Positions 19,224 to 28,935 of a DNA stretch of 34,712 bases are shown here, piece after piece. The first letter of the stretch is position 1. The number at the start of each line of letters is the position of its first letter. This stretch comes from Ascoidea tarda (nom. inval.) (Eukaryota; Ascomycota; Saccharomycetes; Ascoideales; Ascoideaceae). The notes under the pieces were generated by a model. The model was not told the origin of the DNA and did no database searches. It saw only the letters and a program-made list of their open reading frames with translations. Both the position numbers and the translations under genes were made by a program. The DNA lies in assembly GCA_030560485.1 (NCBI GenBank), contig JAKTTS010000114.1, positions 1 through 34,712 on the forward strand, read 5' to 3'.

Positions 19224-20023
19224 TTTTATTGTTGTTGTTGTTAATAGTAATATTTATAGTAATATTTATAGTAATATTTATAGTGATAATAATCTTTGTA
19301 ACGATGTTGTGACTATTCTCTAATCGTATAGTTATCAAGGCAAATGCAGATCGATGAAAGGTTTTGAAATATGTTTCTAGCAAGTGTGTTTAATTATGAC
19401 AGATATATATGGATAGTAATTTTTTTATCTGTAATGATGTTGATGTTGATGTTGATATTTATCTTGATATTGATATTATTAATTATTTTGAAAGTTATTT
19501 TAGTATATATCGATATTGGTGCTTATATTAGTATTTATAACGAAGCACCAAAAAACTACAATATTAAATAGTTGAATGAATCAGCAAATTTTGTAGAGAC
19601 TCGGGGATTTTATTGCTAATTTTAATCCTATCACTTGTTTAAATTCTTTTTGATTCTTCAACTTCTTTAAAATTCAAAGAATATCCATTAACTTTTGACT
19701 ATTTTACTCAAGATTGTAATATGCTCTTTATTGTTCAGCAGTCTATGGATTTACTTCACTGATTTGTTTTCATTATTCAATTGCCATTCTTTGACAGCGA
19801 ACTGAAAATCGTGTCTTAGACCCACTTCCACGGATCTTCCACACTCCTCTACAGTTTCTACGGTTTGTGGTAGGTATAGTGCAAGAAAGTGTGCATGAAA
19901 GTGTGCAAGAAATATTGCAAGAAAGTGTGCAAGAAATAGTGCAATATACAGTACAATATACAGTGCAAGAAATAGTATAATATAAAAATGTTCATCTAGT
20001 TTATTAAGTTTACTTGGTTCATG
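19224..20023. other. Intergenic region with two tandem repeats
   Basis: The first part (19245-19283) has three copies of a 12-bp unit AGTAATATTTAT. Positions about 19370-19570 form a plus-strand ORF that is only Ile/Leu/Val from GATATTGAT-type repeats and is not called. Positions about 19876-19980 hold the degenerate GTGCAAGAAA array. The right end is the 3' flank of the minus-strand zinc-finger gene. Confidence 0.45.
19876..19980. repeat. Degenerate tandem repeat of GTGCAAGAAA-type units
   Basis: Eight or so units of 12-14 nt, of the form AGTGTGCAAGAA or AGTGCAATATAC, run for about 105 nt. The units have diverged by single changes. The array sits about 45-150 bp beyond the stop codon of the Met32-like gene, probably in or just past its 3'UTR. 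Confidence 0.65.
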
Positions 20024-21430
20024 CTAGTCGTTTAGAAAATTCAAATTATCTAGATATGTTCCATTCTCTTTATTCCTCTTACATGTTAATGTGTTTCCAT
20101 GACGTTTTAAAGCATCTTTTCTAGCAAAGCTCTTTCCACAAACCTGACAAATATGAGGCAAAACTTTCATGTGTATCTTTGAATGTCTTTTCAAATCAGA
20201 ATTTCTCTTGAAAGATTGTGAGCAGAATTTGCAAATGAACAATTTGTCCAATTCAAGTCCTGGTTCGTCGCTAATTCCAAGCCCGAGTCCAATTCCACCA
20301 CCAGAAGCAGCGCTACTGCTGCTGGTACTACTGCTACTTGTTCCAGGGTATATCTGTGCTCCTGTGTTAGGAAGTTGTGACTGATTTTTTAAACTCATTA
20401 GAGCAGATAATGCATCATTTAAATTCGTCTGCTGATTGGGATTGTTTGAAAATTGATTATTATTATTATTGTTATTATTATTATTGTTGTTGTTGTTATT
20501 GCTATTTAGTAATGAATTTATTAGATTATCATTCAAACTGATGTTGCCATTCAAGATTTCCATTGCCAATGTCGACATTTTAGGATTTGACATTAAACTA
20601 TTTATTAGCATTAATTTTGTTTGATTGAAATTGGAACTACTCTGATTCCCTGAACTGCTGGTTAAAGAGCTTGTTCGTGAATGAGATGATTGTAATTGAT
20701 GTTGTTGAAATTGAGACTGAGACTGAGACTGAGACTGAGACTGGGATTGGGATTGGGACTGAGATTGTTGGAGTCTTAGCCAATTATTTTGTGATTGGTT
20801 AGATGCATTAACCTGATTGAACTGATTAACTGGATTAAACTGATTATATTGTTGTTGTTGCTGCTGCTGTTGTGACTGAGTGAATATGTTAGTACTTAAA
20901 TCAGGGAATTTTCTTTGATCATAATTTTGATTTAAAATTGAGGAAGAAGAGGCTTGGTTGAAATTTTGGGCCAAGTTGTTATTTATGTTTGTAATTGAAG
21001 ACTGGTTTGTATTGTAAGCTAATGGATTGCCATGTGGGGATGTTGAATATTGTAGTCTATTCATTAATTCTCTAATGGTTGGGTCAATGCTTTGGTTTTG
21101 CTGAGGATTTCTACTTTGAGAAATGTAGTATTCATTGATTATTGCTTCAGCTGCATCTTTTAGAAATTTTATATCTTCCTCTGATTTGCCAGAAAAGTTT
21201 CCCAGTCCATAAATGCTTTTATTTTTATTTTTATTTTTATTTTTATTATTGTTGTTTTTATTATTATTATTATCGTTATTATTACTGTTTAATAGATCAA
21301 CTAAAACTTTTGAAATTTTAAGCTGATTTGCTCTATTATTCGATATCAAATTTTGGTAATTATTTGGGTTATTTGGGTTGTTTGGATTATTTGGATTCGT
21401 ATTATTGTTAATATTTTGATTAAAATTCAT
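20024..21430 (-). CDS. MET32: C2H2 zinc-finger transcription factor, Met31/Met32 type
   Basis: Residues 1-395 of this 468-residue protein are low complexity (Asn, Gln, Ser runs, including a long Gln-Ser alternation and a 14-Asn run). The last 72 residues hold two zinc fingers. Finger 1 is CKFCSQSFKRNSDLKRHSKIH. Finger 2 is CQVCGKSFARKDALKRH ending in a Cys (NTLTC), a C2HC variant. The words FARKDALKRH and TLTC(K/R)RN are those of S. cerevisiae Met31/Met32 as I recall them. Those factors bind AAACTGTGG-like sites with Cbf1-Met4 to activate sulfur amino acid genes. The N-terminus is much longer than in Met31/32 (about 180-190 residues), so DNA specificity is likely conserved but activation may differ. 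Alternatives: another two-finger factor of the same subfamily. Confidence 0.65.
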   Translation of the reverse strand: MNFNQNINNNTNPNNPNNPNNPNNYQNLISNNRANQLKISKVLVDLLNSNNNDNNNNKNNNNKNKNKNKNKSIYGLGNFSGKSEEDIKFLKDAAEAIINEYYISQSRNPQQNQSIDPTIRELMNRLQYSTSPHGNPLAYNTNQSSITNINNNLAQNFNQASSSSILNQNYDQRKFPDLSTNIFTQSQQQQQQQQYNQFNPVNQFNQVNASNQSQNNWLRLQQSQSQSQSQSQSQSQSQSQFQQHQLQSSHSRTSSLTSSSGNQSSSNFNQTKLMLINSLMSNPKMSTLAMEILNGNISLNDNLINSLLNSNNNNNNNNNNNNNNNQFSNNPNQQTNLNDALSALMSLKNQSQLPNTGAQIYPGTSSSSTSSSSAASGGGIGLGLGISDEPGLELDKLFICKFCSQSFKRNSDLKRHSKIHMKVLPHICQVCGKSFARKDALKRHGNTLTCKRNKENGTYLDNLNFLND

Positions 21431-22507
21431 GACAAGGAATGAAATGGAATAAAATAAAATGAAACGAGAAAATCAAGAGGGGGAGGAAAAAAAAGGGAAT
21501 AAGTTGCTAAAGATATACCATTTATGATTAAGAAAATTAAGATTGTTGAACGATTTTAATTAAAATTATAATTTGTATAATTTCAATCAAATTGTGTATT
21601 AAACAAATTGATTTTATAGAAACAAACCAAATCGAAAGATTAAGGAACAAAATCTGAAAACCCAAAAAAAACAAAAACCAAAATAAAAAAAAACTCAAAA
21701 ATTCTGCTCTTATTAAGGGTGTTGATGCGATTGCAATTATTGTCAGCGTTAGTATTAAACTGCTTTTCGCAACTTCTAAATATTTCTCTGTATTCAATTG
21801 GTCTTTAGCTGTAGGGACCAATAGGTGGTGGTGATGATGGTGTTGTTTTAGTAAAGATAATCGGTAAATACGTTACGCAAACAGTAACAATAAGAGCAGC
21901 AATAGCTTGAGCAGAAGCTTTGAGCAAATGAAATTGATATCTAACAACGCTGGATGTGAATTTTGGAATTGAAGCTGTTTTTATCTCAATTGAAAGACCA
22001 AACTAGCACATCTCCTTAGTCTGCTTCTTGTGGCCAGAGCTGCCTCCCACGAAGTCTCTCTCCAGCACTTCCTTCACGAAACAACAGAATATATTTGCCA
22101 TCTCAAGCCTCGCTCCAGCTCCATTCAGGCTTGCACCTCAGACTCGACTTTATCACCTCCACAAAAAGCAATAGTGTGTCGATATGACATTAAATCACGT
22201 GTAATTCAGCGTGCCGTCGTGCGCCGGAGTATGCAGATCCAGCACTCTGGGTCACACAATTATGTGGTTTTCGTGTCGCGCAGCACCAACCAGTCTTTAT
22301 CAAGCAATATTACAGGATTATATCCTAATATAGCCAATTCGCGTGTTTTACAAGTGTGTCAAACTGCAGCATGCGACCTCGGGCCTTTGGGCCTTGCCCA
22401 GGGCTCTGGTGCGGCTGCCACGTGTGCCAATAGCCCTACTGGTTGTTTTTTAGTTTATTGCGATTTCATTCGTTTGTAAGTGTGTGTTTGAGTGGATGGA
22501 ACTCAAA
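21431..22507. other. Divergent promoter region with a GC-rich island and two CACGTG sites
   Basis: This interval lies upstream of both the Met32-like gene (-) and the tRNA-binding protein gene (+). Positions 21431-21800 are AT-rich. Positions 21805-22002 are open on the minus strand for 65 codons without an ATG. Positions about 22020-22480 are GC-richer and carry CACGTG at 22196-22201 and 22419-22424, the core of Cbf1/Pho4/Tye7-type sites. A plus-strand ORF of 149 codons (22030-22479) has no family features and is taken as chance. Confidence 0.45.
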
Positions 22508-23362
22508 ATGATGCTGCCCTTATCAAGAAGATGCTTGTATCCAAGACAAAAGGGTTTATTTGGTCTTATCAGTTGCAGATGGTATTCCTCCCCTCCACAG
22601 GTTGATTGTATGCATTTTGGGGATTCTTTTTTTTTTTTGGTGCGTGTTACTAACATTGATACTATTGTTTGATTTTATCAAATTTCAGATCCACCAAGCC
22701 TTTTACAATTAAAGGTTGGCAAGATCATTCACTGCCAGAACCATCCAAAGAGCGACTTTTTGTATGTCGCAAATGTGTTAGTCAATGATGTCGAGAAGGT
22801 TAAATTGGAAGAAATTAAGAAGAATTTGCAAACGCTTAAACCCGATGAACTTGAGGTTAATAATACGGATGTGATTACGATTTTGACGGGATTGGTTGAT
22901 ATTATTCCAGTTGAGGAGATGATTGATAGAAATATCATCGTTTTGAAAAATTTAAAGCCAAGGGTTCTTAGGGGGATTAAATCTAATGGGATGTTATTAG
23001 CCACTGAGGTTTCAAAACCCATTAACAATAAGAGCGAGACCGAAGGTGAGAGTTTGAGTGAGGGTGAAAGTGATGTTAAGAAGGATTGGGGTAGTGTTAA
23101 AGTTGAACCAATTTACCCACCAGTATCTTCAAATCCTGGTGATGAATTGTTTTTCAAACCGTTTGTTAGAGGTGAAAACGAACCAATTAAATTTCTAAAA
23201 GGAAAAAGCGTTTTGGTCAAAAGTGTTTTTGCGAAATTTAAAATCAACAATGATCACAAGTTTATTTATAAACATGATGGCAGAGAGATTCCATTAACGA
23301 GTTTTCATGATGATAACTCATCTGCTTATACAAAAGATATCAAAAATTCAATCGTTCATTAA
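22508..23362 (+). CDS. EMAPII/Arc1-type tRNA-binding domain protein with predicted mitochondrial presequence, one intron
   Basis: Exon 1 is 22508-22607. The intron is 22608-22688 (81 nt; donor GTATGC, branch TACTAAC at 22648-22654, acceptor TTTCAG). Exon 2 is 22689-23362. The joined protein is 257 residues. It starts MMLPLSRRCLYPRQKGLFGL and continues to CRWYSS, a basic, Ser/Leu-rich segment without acids that looks like a cleavable mitochondrial presequence. Then comes the OB-fold tRNA-binding domain: LLQLKVGKIIHCQNHPKSD, FLYVANVLV, ILTGLVDIIPVEEM and the hallmark NLKPRVLRGIKSNGMLLA. These match the C-terminus of Arc1, bacterial Trbp111 and EMAPII. Likely role: a tRNA-binding cofactor for a mitochondrial aminoacyl-tRNA synthetase (inference). 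An in-frame ATG at 22484 would add eight residues including two Glu, which is less like a presequence. Confidence 0.85.
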
Positions 23363-23644
23363 AATTAGATTTAATTTTACATTGAAGAAAATAAATCAAA
23401 TCAAAAACAAAAAAACAAAAAAATAAAAAAAAGCACAAAAAAGCAAAAAAAAGCAAAAAATGCTGAATGCCTGACTAAAAAAAATATAAGATAAGATAAG
23501 AAAATAAGGGAAATGGTTGGAAAATAAATTTGTAAATAAGAGTTGATAAATAGATTTGTAAAAATGTAAATAATAAAAAACAGAATAAAAGATAAAAAAG
23601 AATAAAAAAGAATATAAGATAAAAGATAATAAGATAGTAAAAAA

Positions 23645-24490
23645 TTATGGACAAACTTCTTCTTCTTGCCATTGATCAAAATTCAATCTTGTGTAAATAA
23701 CTCTTCTCTCGTTTTCTTCATTAAGATAATCGACCTCATTAATGAATAAACAGATAACTTTAAAATTGTCATTATAACCGTCGTTAATATCGTTACCGTC
23801 AACACCTCTTGAAATACTGTCCAATAGCTTTCTCTTTTCATTTGTTAATGAAGACCTTGGTAATGGTTTGTTAAAGGATGATTTCAATTTCAATGACAAA
23901 GTTTCCCATCTTTGTAAATGTTCTTTCTTCCATTCATCTATAGTTGGAGGAACCGAAGGGACTGAAGGGGAGTATAATGGGTATACAAATGGTGTATTTA
24001 TCTTTGAATCTATGTTATCGTTTTTAATAGTATTTTTATTTATATCGCTATTGTTGTTCTTATTATTATTAATAATATTGTTATTATTGATAGCATTTTT
24101 ATGTATATTTTCATTATTACTTTTACTATCAAATTTTATAATGTCATGACTTAATACAGCAACATTGGGATAAATTTGGTTTTTTAAATCAATTATCTTA
24201 GCAAATCCATTAAATCTGAACTGTCTTCTTGAATGATGAAAATAAAAACAGGCTTCAAATTTATCGTTGTTTAATAATTGATTGAATTTTTGCATTCTAC
24301 CATCAGTTACAAAGACCAAAACATTTGTGGATTTATCATTAAACAAAAAGTTTCTAAAGACTACATTTCTGACATGAGGTAACCCATTGGCATCGATGTT
24401 AGCAAATGAAAAGTATATGAACTTCAAATGATCCGATTCTCTTGTAATTGAAGAAGTGAAAGCAGGAACCCAGGGAGCCATGCACTGCAT
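23645..24490 (-). CDS. Pyridoxamine-5'-phosphate-oxidase-like FMN-binding protein (Alr4036 type; YLR456W/YPR172W-like)
   Basis: The 281-residue protein starts MQCMAPWVPAFTSSI; the APW motif near the start is typical, and the second Met (24481) may be the real start. The flavin-binding beta barrel is visible as FIYFSFANIDANGLPHVRNVVFRNF, LVFVTDGRMQKF and ACFYFHHSRRQFRFNGFAKII, the pattern of the Alr4036-type PPOX family and of S. cerevisiae YLR456W and YPR172W. An Asn-rich insertion (about residues 125-160) interrupts the second half, and WKKEHLQRWETLS plus the C-terminal VIYTRLNFDQWQEEEVCP complete the domain. Family members bind FMN. Their substrate is not known in yeast, and they should not be called vitamin B6 oxidases on this basis. 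Confidence 0.85.
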   Translation of the reverse strand: MQCMAPWVPAFTSSITRESDHLKFIYFSFANIDANGLPHVRNVVFRNFLFNDKSTNVLVFVTDGRMQKFNQLLNNDKFEACFYFHHSRRQFRFNGFAKIIDLKNQIYPNVAVLSHDIIKFDSKSNNENIHKNAINNNNIINNNKNNNSDINKNTIKNDNIDSKINTPFVYPLYSPSVPSVPPTIDEWKKEHLQRWETLSLKLKSSFNKPLPRSSLTNEKRKLLDSISRGVDGNDINDGYNDNFKVICLFINEVDYLNEENERRVIYTRLNFDQWQEEEVCP

Positions 24491-25434
24491 TTTGGCGACG
24501 GTATTGATAAGAATGATTGCTGCTGAGTAGAAGTTTATGAATTTAAAACACAGGTTAATCTGGTTAGTGGAAGGTGGAAGGGGAAAATAAGAGCGAGAAA
24601 TTGAATTGGTTATAAATGAATTCCAAGAGAATCTAAAGAGAATATGGTAATAAGATATTAGTAATCTGGGATGAAAATTGGAAAAAAATGAAAAAAAATA
24701 AAGAAAAAAAACGAGCAGGAACTCTGAGAATGAGAGAAATAACTGGAAATAACGATCTTTTACTAAAAAAAAAGGAGAAGAAAAAATAGCAAAGGAAAAA
24801 AAAATGCAAAAAAAGGGTATAGTTTTAGAAAAACGATTTGGGAAAAGTGAGACAAGTCTGGTGGAGAAATACCGAATCGAGCACTACAATCACCAGATAA
24901 CCAAACATATAATAAAACATATAAGGAAGCATATAATGTAGCATAAAAAGAGGCATACACCGGAACATAAAACGGAACATAAAACGAAGTCTCTGCTGCT
25001 TTATCCGCTGAGTCAGCACAACACTCTCCAGCAGAAGCAGCAGCAGCTTGTCCAGATTAGTGGCTTTACCAGCACAGTGGACGTGCTGATGATTGGCTCC
25101 ACCATGCTGCTGTTGCTTCTGCTGCTTCTGCTGCTGCTTGGCCTTGCCCACAATTGCCTGCTGCTTCTGCTGCTTCTGCTGCGAGCCAGCGGGATGAGCG
25201 TCTCAACGGAGGTCCCCGGAAGTCGGGGTTTGTATATGAGGTTACACAGCAGGGGTGTGTAGCAGTGGTCTACCGGCTTGTGTAGTCGGTTCGAGACGGA
25301 ATGTTGTATTCCGGACTGCGAATGATGCCTGAAACAGACAACGATATAATGAAACATGTAACATATGCTGTGGTTATTGTCTGTCGAAAGCTGCTTAGAC
25401 GACCCACTGCTATATCACACGCCAGCTACTCGCA
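24491..25434. other. Divergent promoter region of the PPOX-like gene and HIR2
   Basis: Left part (24491-24980) is A-rich, with a run of ACATATAA/GGAACATAAAAC units near 24900-24990. Right part (about 25000-25330) is GC-rich, with many CTTCTGCTG/CAGCAGAAG words in both orientations, and a small perfect hairpin CCCCG-GAAGT-CGGGG at 25214-25228. ORFs across this part are repeats of Leu or Gln/Ser and are not called. The HIR2 start is at 25435. Confidence 0.45.
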
Positions 25435-28400
25435 ATGCGTATTTTGAAAATACCTGGGAAGATGCATGGGGGTGAGGTCTACTCCCTCTCTGTCGATTCT
25501 TCCAACAGCTTTCTCGCGTCTAGTGGAAAAGACAATTGTATCTATATCTGGGACATTCACTCGTTGGACCAGCTAACATTGAACCCTACCAGGGAGTCTC
25601 TTCTAAATCTTCAACCTCTATGCGTCTGGTCCTATCATAGTCCTGCTGCCTCAATCAACATCATAAAGTACCTACCAAGCTCCAATGTTTTAGTATCCGC
25701 CGATTCATTGGGAGTAGTATATCTAATTAAGGACCCAAATTTGCTGAGATCTTTGCCCACCATATTGCTAGATTCTACTACTCAAGAGCAAAACATTAAC
25801 AGCAATAATCTGGACAAGAATACCATTGATACTACTGCTAACTCCAATAATACCACCAATAATGCCAATAATGATCCTCATCCTCACCTTCCTGAAAATT
25901 TCGTGGATATCTCGATCATGTCAAATAATAAGATAATGGCAATTGCCAGCATTCAAAATAAAATTATTATCTACGACTTGATCAATTTTAGAAAATTGGC
26001 CACTTTGAACGATTTTAAAGGCCCGGTCAAAGCAATAAGCTTTGACCCAACAAATAACTACTTGATCTCAATTTCTGATGATAACGTAATTTCAATTTTT
26101 CAGTTCCAATTTAATAATACCAACAACAGCAATGTCAACAACAATGTTGAAAATAATAACGTTTTTTGTTTCCAAAACGATATCCTACAAATCGGTAAAA
26201 TCTCTTCATTGCCCGCAATTCTAAACAAAAGTTTGAATTTAAAATATAGACGATTTAATTGGTCCCCAAATGCAAACTTGGTAGCCATCCCAAATGCTTT
26301 GATATCAAACATCTCTAATGATATAAACAACTCTCTTAATAAGGACTCTTCTTCAAATCAAAATTTCCTCAACACTAATTTCAATTCAAATTTTAACTTA
26401 TTAAACTCAAATTCAAATACAACCCCAAACTCAAATTCAAATCTAAATGCTTTCAACCTACCAACAACAAACACTCAATTGCCTGCAACTTCTCTGATGT
26501 CCTCGTCGCCTTCAATATCTGTCATCGCTCTATTAAATAGATCAAACTGGAAAACAATCTATTCCCTAATAGGCCACGGCTTTTCATCCTGTGAAGTCGC
26601 AAAATTCAATTCAAATCTATTCTTTGACTCTTTAAATAACCAATATTATTCAATACTAGCAAGTGGTGGCTCCGATAATACTCTAGCTATATGGAAAAAT
26701 TCTTCTGAAAAACCTTTAGTTATAGCTAAGGACATCACTTTAAACTCAATTGTCGATCTCGAATGGTCTGATGATCAACTCTTATTTGTTGCAAGTTTGG
26801 ATGGAAGTATCAATATAATAAAACTATTCAATCAAGAATTGGGCTCAAAATATCCAATAGAAAAATTAAATGATATGATCAATCTATTACCTTTTCCGAA
26901 GTCTTTATTTTCTCAAGTTTTAAAAAGAAATGAAATCATAAAAATCAATTTAAATCCATACGATCACTGCAATAATTCCAATAACAACGATAACAATGAT
27001 AATACTACTAATAACAAAATTGAAATTAAGTCTGAAAATCTTGATAAACTGAATAAAATTGACAAACCTCCAAACCCCACTAGCTTGGAAAACGTCAAAA
27101 CAATTTTAAATAAAGATGACAATAACAATAAAAATGGCGATATCAAAAAACCTAACACTAGTTTAGATAACCAAAAAATCCCGAAATCAATCACTTCCTC
27201 AATAACTCCTTTTGATATGCCTTCTAACAAAATTCCCAGACACATATTACAGAACTCAATTAAAAGAAAACAACAAGAAGTTTCTGAGATAGATGATCCA
27301 AATAATATATCAAATATAAATAACTCCAATAAGTTGAAAAAATTGAAAAAAGATTTTGAATCTGTTGAATATATTAACACAATTGTAATCAATCCTTCAA
27401 CTTCTTTTGCCAAAATTAGGTTATCGACACCAAAGATTAGACTATCTTTTTTGATTAAATCTCCAACTAATGGAAACCTATTATTTGAAATTAAAAACGG
27501 CAATGGCACAGAACAAAAACCCACTAGAATATCCTCAAGAATAGTTGCTTCTTTACTCAATGGAAATAGTTCGATAGTAGGAAGTTCCCCTGGGAATAAC
27601 CAGGCAAGCATAACCACTAATAATGATAGAAACAGAAATAATAGCAATTCTGTGACAAATAATTCTTCATCAAATGGGGTCTCACATGGCGAATATTTAA
27701 AACAATTATTTGTTGATTTTATTCCAAAACTAGTTAACCTTTGTACTGGGAACGGTAATGACTTCTGGGCAATTTCAACCATAGATGGAAGTATTTTGGT
27801 CTATTCTTATGGTGGTCGTAGATTGTTTCCCCCATTAGTACTTGGTTCAACTATATCATTTTTAGAGTCTAAGGGTGATTATCTAATGGCTGTGACCTCA
27901 ATTGGTGAAGTCCATGTTTGGAACGTAAAAGAAAAAAAATCGGCTTTTAAACCGGCAAATTTATACTCGCTACTAGATACAACTACTAAACTACAGGAAG
28001 ATATACTTAGTAAGTCTGAAAATTTAACAATGGTTTCAATAACTAATAAAGGAATACCAATTATAACGCTAACTAATGGAAATGGATATCTTTACGATAA
28101 AGAAATGAATAGTTGGTGCACTATCAGCGAGCTTTGGTGGGCTTTTGGGTCACACTATTGGGATGCAACAAATAATGCAAATAATAATAACACGGATAGA
28201 AATTCGCTAGGGTTCCCAATGATGCTGAACACCCAAAATAAACCAACTATATTGTCACTTTTAGAATCAAAGACAAATGAAGAATTGCTTAGAAAGAATA
28301 AAGGAGATTTATTCAAAAAAATTTCAAAAATCATGTTGATGAAACAAGGTTTTGAAAACTTGGAAAATTCAATTTCATTATCTCACTTAGAAAATAAAAT

Positions 28401-28935
28401 AATTATAAGCAAGTTATTAGAAGAAAATGAAGAATTTAAAAAATTGTTAATCAATTACTGTGTCAGAATAAGTGAATTAGGTTTAAAACACCGTTTAATA
28501 GAAATTTGTTTGGAACTATATGGACCTAATTTTGAAATGGATGAAAGCAGTGACTTTAATGACAGTGACAGTGAAAGTAGTATTGATAGCGACTTTGAAG
28601 TGTATGAAGGTAAAAGCAAAAAAAATAAAATATATAATAGTGATAATGACAGTGATTTTGATTTAAATTCAAGACTTCAGTATAAAGATAATAATGATCA
28701 GCAAAAACTGCTACGGCTTCCATCAAAAAAGAAAAAAAATAAGGATTTAAAAATAAATGATGAACAGGAAAAATTGGAAAAACTCAAGTTGAAAAATATT
28801 GAAATGTCGACCAATAAGATTTGTGGTTTTGATAGACGCGAGTTACTAAAAGAGATCATATTAAACTGCAGCAAAAACAGAGAGGTTCAAAGAGTTTTAA
28901 TAAGGTTTGCTAAAGTTTTAGAGATTATTGAATAA
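25435..28935 (+). CDS. HIR2: HIR histone chaperone subunit Hir2 (HIRA family)
   Basis: The 1166-residue WD40 protein opens MRILKIPGKMHGGEVYSLSV, like S. cerevisiae Hir2 (MRLLKYP), rather than Hir1 (MKVVKFPW). WD repeats fill residues 1-480, with Asn-rich insertions between blades (blade motifs FLASSGKDNCIYIWDI, ILASGGSDNTLAIWKN and LLFVASLDGSINIIKL). A charged linker follows (about 495-650). Then comes the HIRA C-terminal domain: FAKIRLSTPKIRLSFLI (about 655-675) and FWAISTIDGSILVYSYGGRR, LFPPLVLGSTISFLES and YLMAVTSIGEVHVWNV (about 775-840). An acidic Asp/Ser stretch lies near 1035-1060. The HIR complex (Hir1-Hir2-Hir3-Hpc2) deposits H3-H4 outside S phase and represses histone genes. Single exon; full length. 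Confidence 0.9.
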   Translation: MRILKIPGKMHGGEVYSLSVDSSNSFLASSGKDNCIYIWDIHSLDQLTLNPTRESLLNLQPLCVWSYHSPAASINIIKYLPSSNVLVSADSLGVVYLIKDPNLLRSLPTILLDSTTQEQNINSNNLDKNTIDTTANSNNTTNNANNDPHPHLPENFVDISIMSNNKIMAIASIQNKIIIYDLINFRKLATLNDFKGPVKAISFDPTNNYLISISDDNVISIFQFQFNNTNNSNVNNNVENNNVFCFQNDILQIGKISSLPAILNKSLNLKYRRFNWSPNANLVAIPNALISNISNDINNSLNKDSSSNQNFLNTNFNSNFNLLNSNSNTTPNSNSNLNAFNLPTTNTQLPATSLMSSSPSISVIALLNRSNWKTIYSLIGHGFSSCEVAKFNSNLFFDSLNNQYYSILASGGSDNTLAIWKNSSEKPLVIAKDITLNSIVDLEWSDDQLLFVASLDGSINIIKLFNQELGSKYPIEKLNDMINLLPFPKSLFSQVLKRNEIIKINLNPYDHCNNSNNNDNNDNTTNNKIEIKSENLDKLNKIDKPPNPTSLENVKTILNKDDNNNKNGDIKKPNTSLDNQKIPKSITSSITPFDMPSNKIPRHILQNSIKRKQQEVSEIDDPNNISNINNSNKLKKLKKDFESVEYINTIVINPSTSFAKIRLSTPKIRLSFLIKSPTNGNLLFEIKNGNGTEQKPTRISSRIVASLLNGNSSIVGSSPGNNQASITTNNDRNRNNSNSVTNNSSSNGVSHGEYLKQLFVDFIPKLVNLCTGNGNDFWAISTIDGSILVYSYGGRRLFPPLVLGSTISFLESKGDYLMAVTSIGEVHVWNVKEKKSAFKPANLYSLLDTTTKLQEDILSKSENLTMVSITNKGIPIITLTNGNGYLYDKEMNSWCTISELWWAFGSHYWDATNNANNNNTDRNSLGFPMMLNTQNKPTILSLLESKTNEELLRKNKGDLFKKISKIMLMKQGFENLENSISLSHLENKIIISKLLEENEEFKKLLINYCVRISELGLKHRLIEICLELYGPNFEMDESSDFNDSDSESSIDSDFEVYEGKSKKNKIYNSDNDSDFDLNSRLQYKDNNDQQKLLRLPSKKKKNKDLKINDEQEKLEKLKLKNIEMSTNKICGFDRRELLKEIILNCSKNREVQRVLIRFAKVLEIIE

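Noticed and set aside
22030-22479. 149-codon plus-strand ORF
   Set aside because: Ser/Arg/Ala-rich translation without domains, in a GC-rich promoter island with CACGTG sites; the composition differs from all supported genes.
25270-25310. B-box-like GGTTCGAGAC, possible tRNA
   Set aside because: No acceptor stem, anticodon arm or A box can be fitted around it.
26964-27782. 272-codon Leu/Phe-rich ORF antisense to HIR2
   Set aside because: It is the shadow of the low-complexity HIR2 linker on the other strand.
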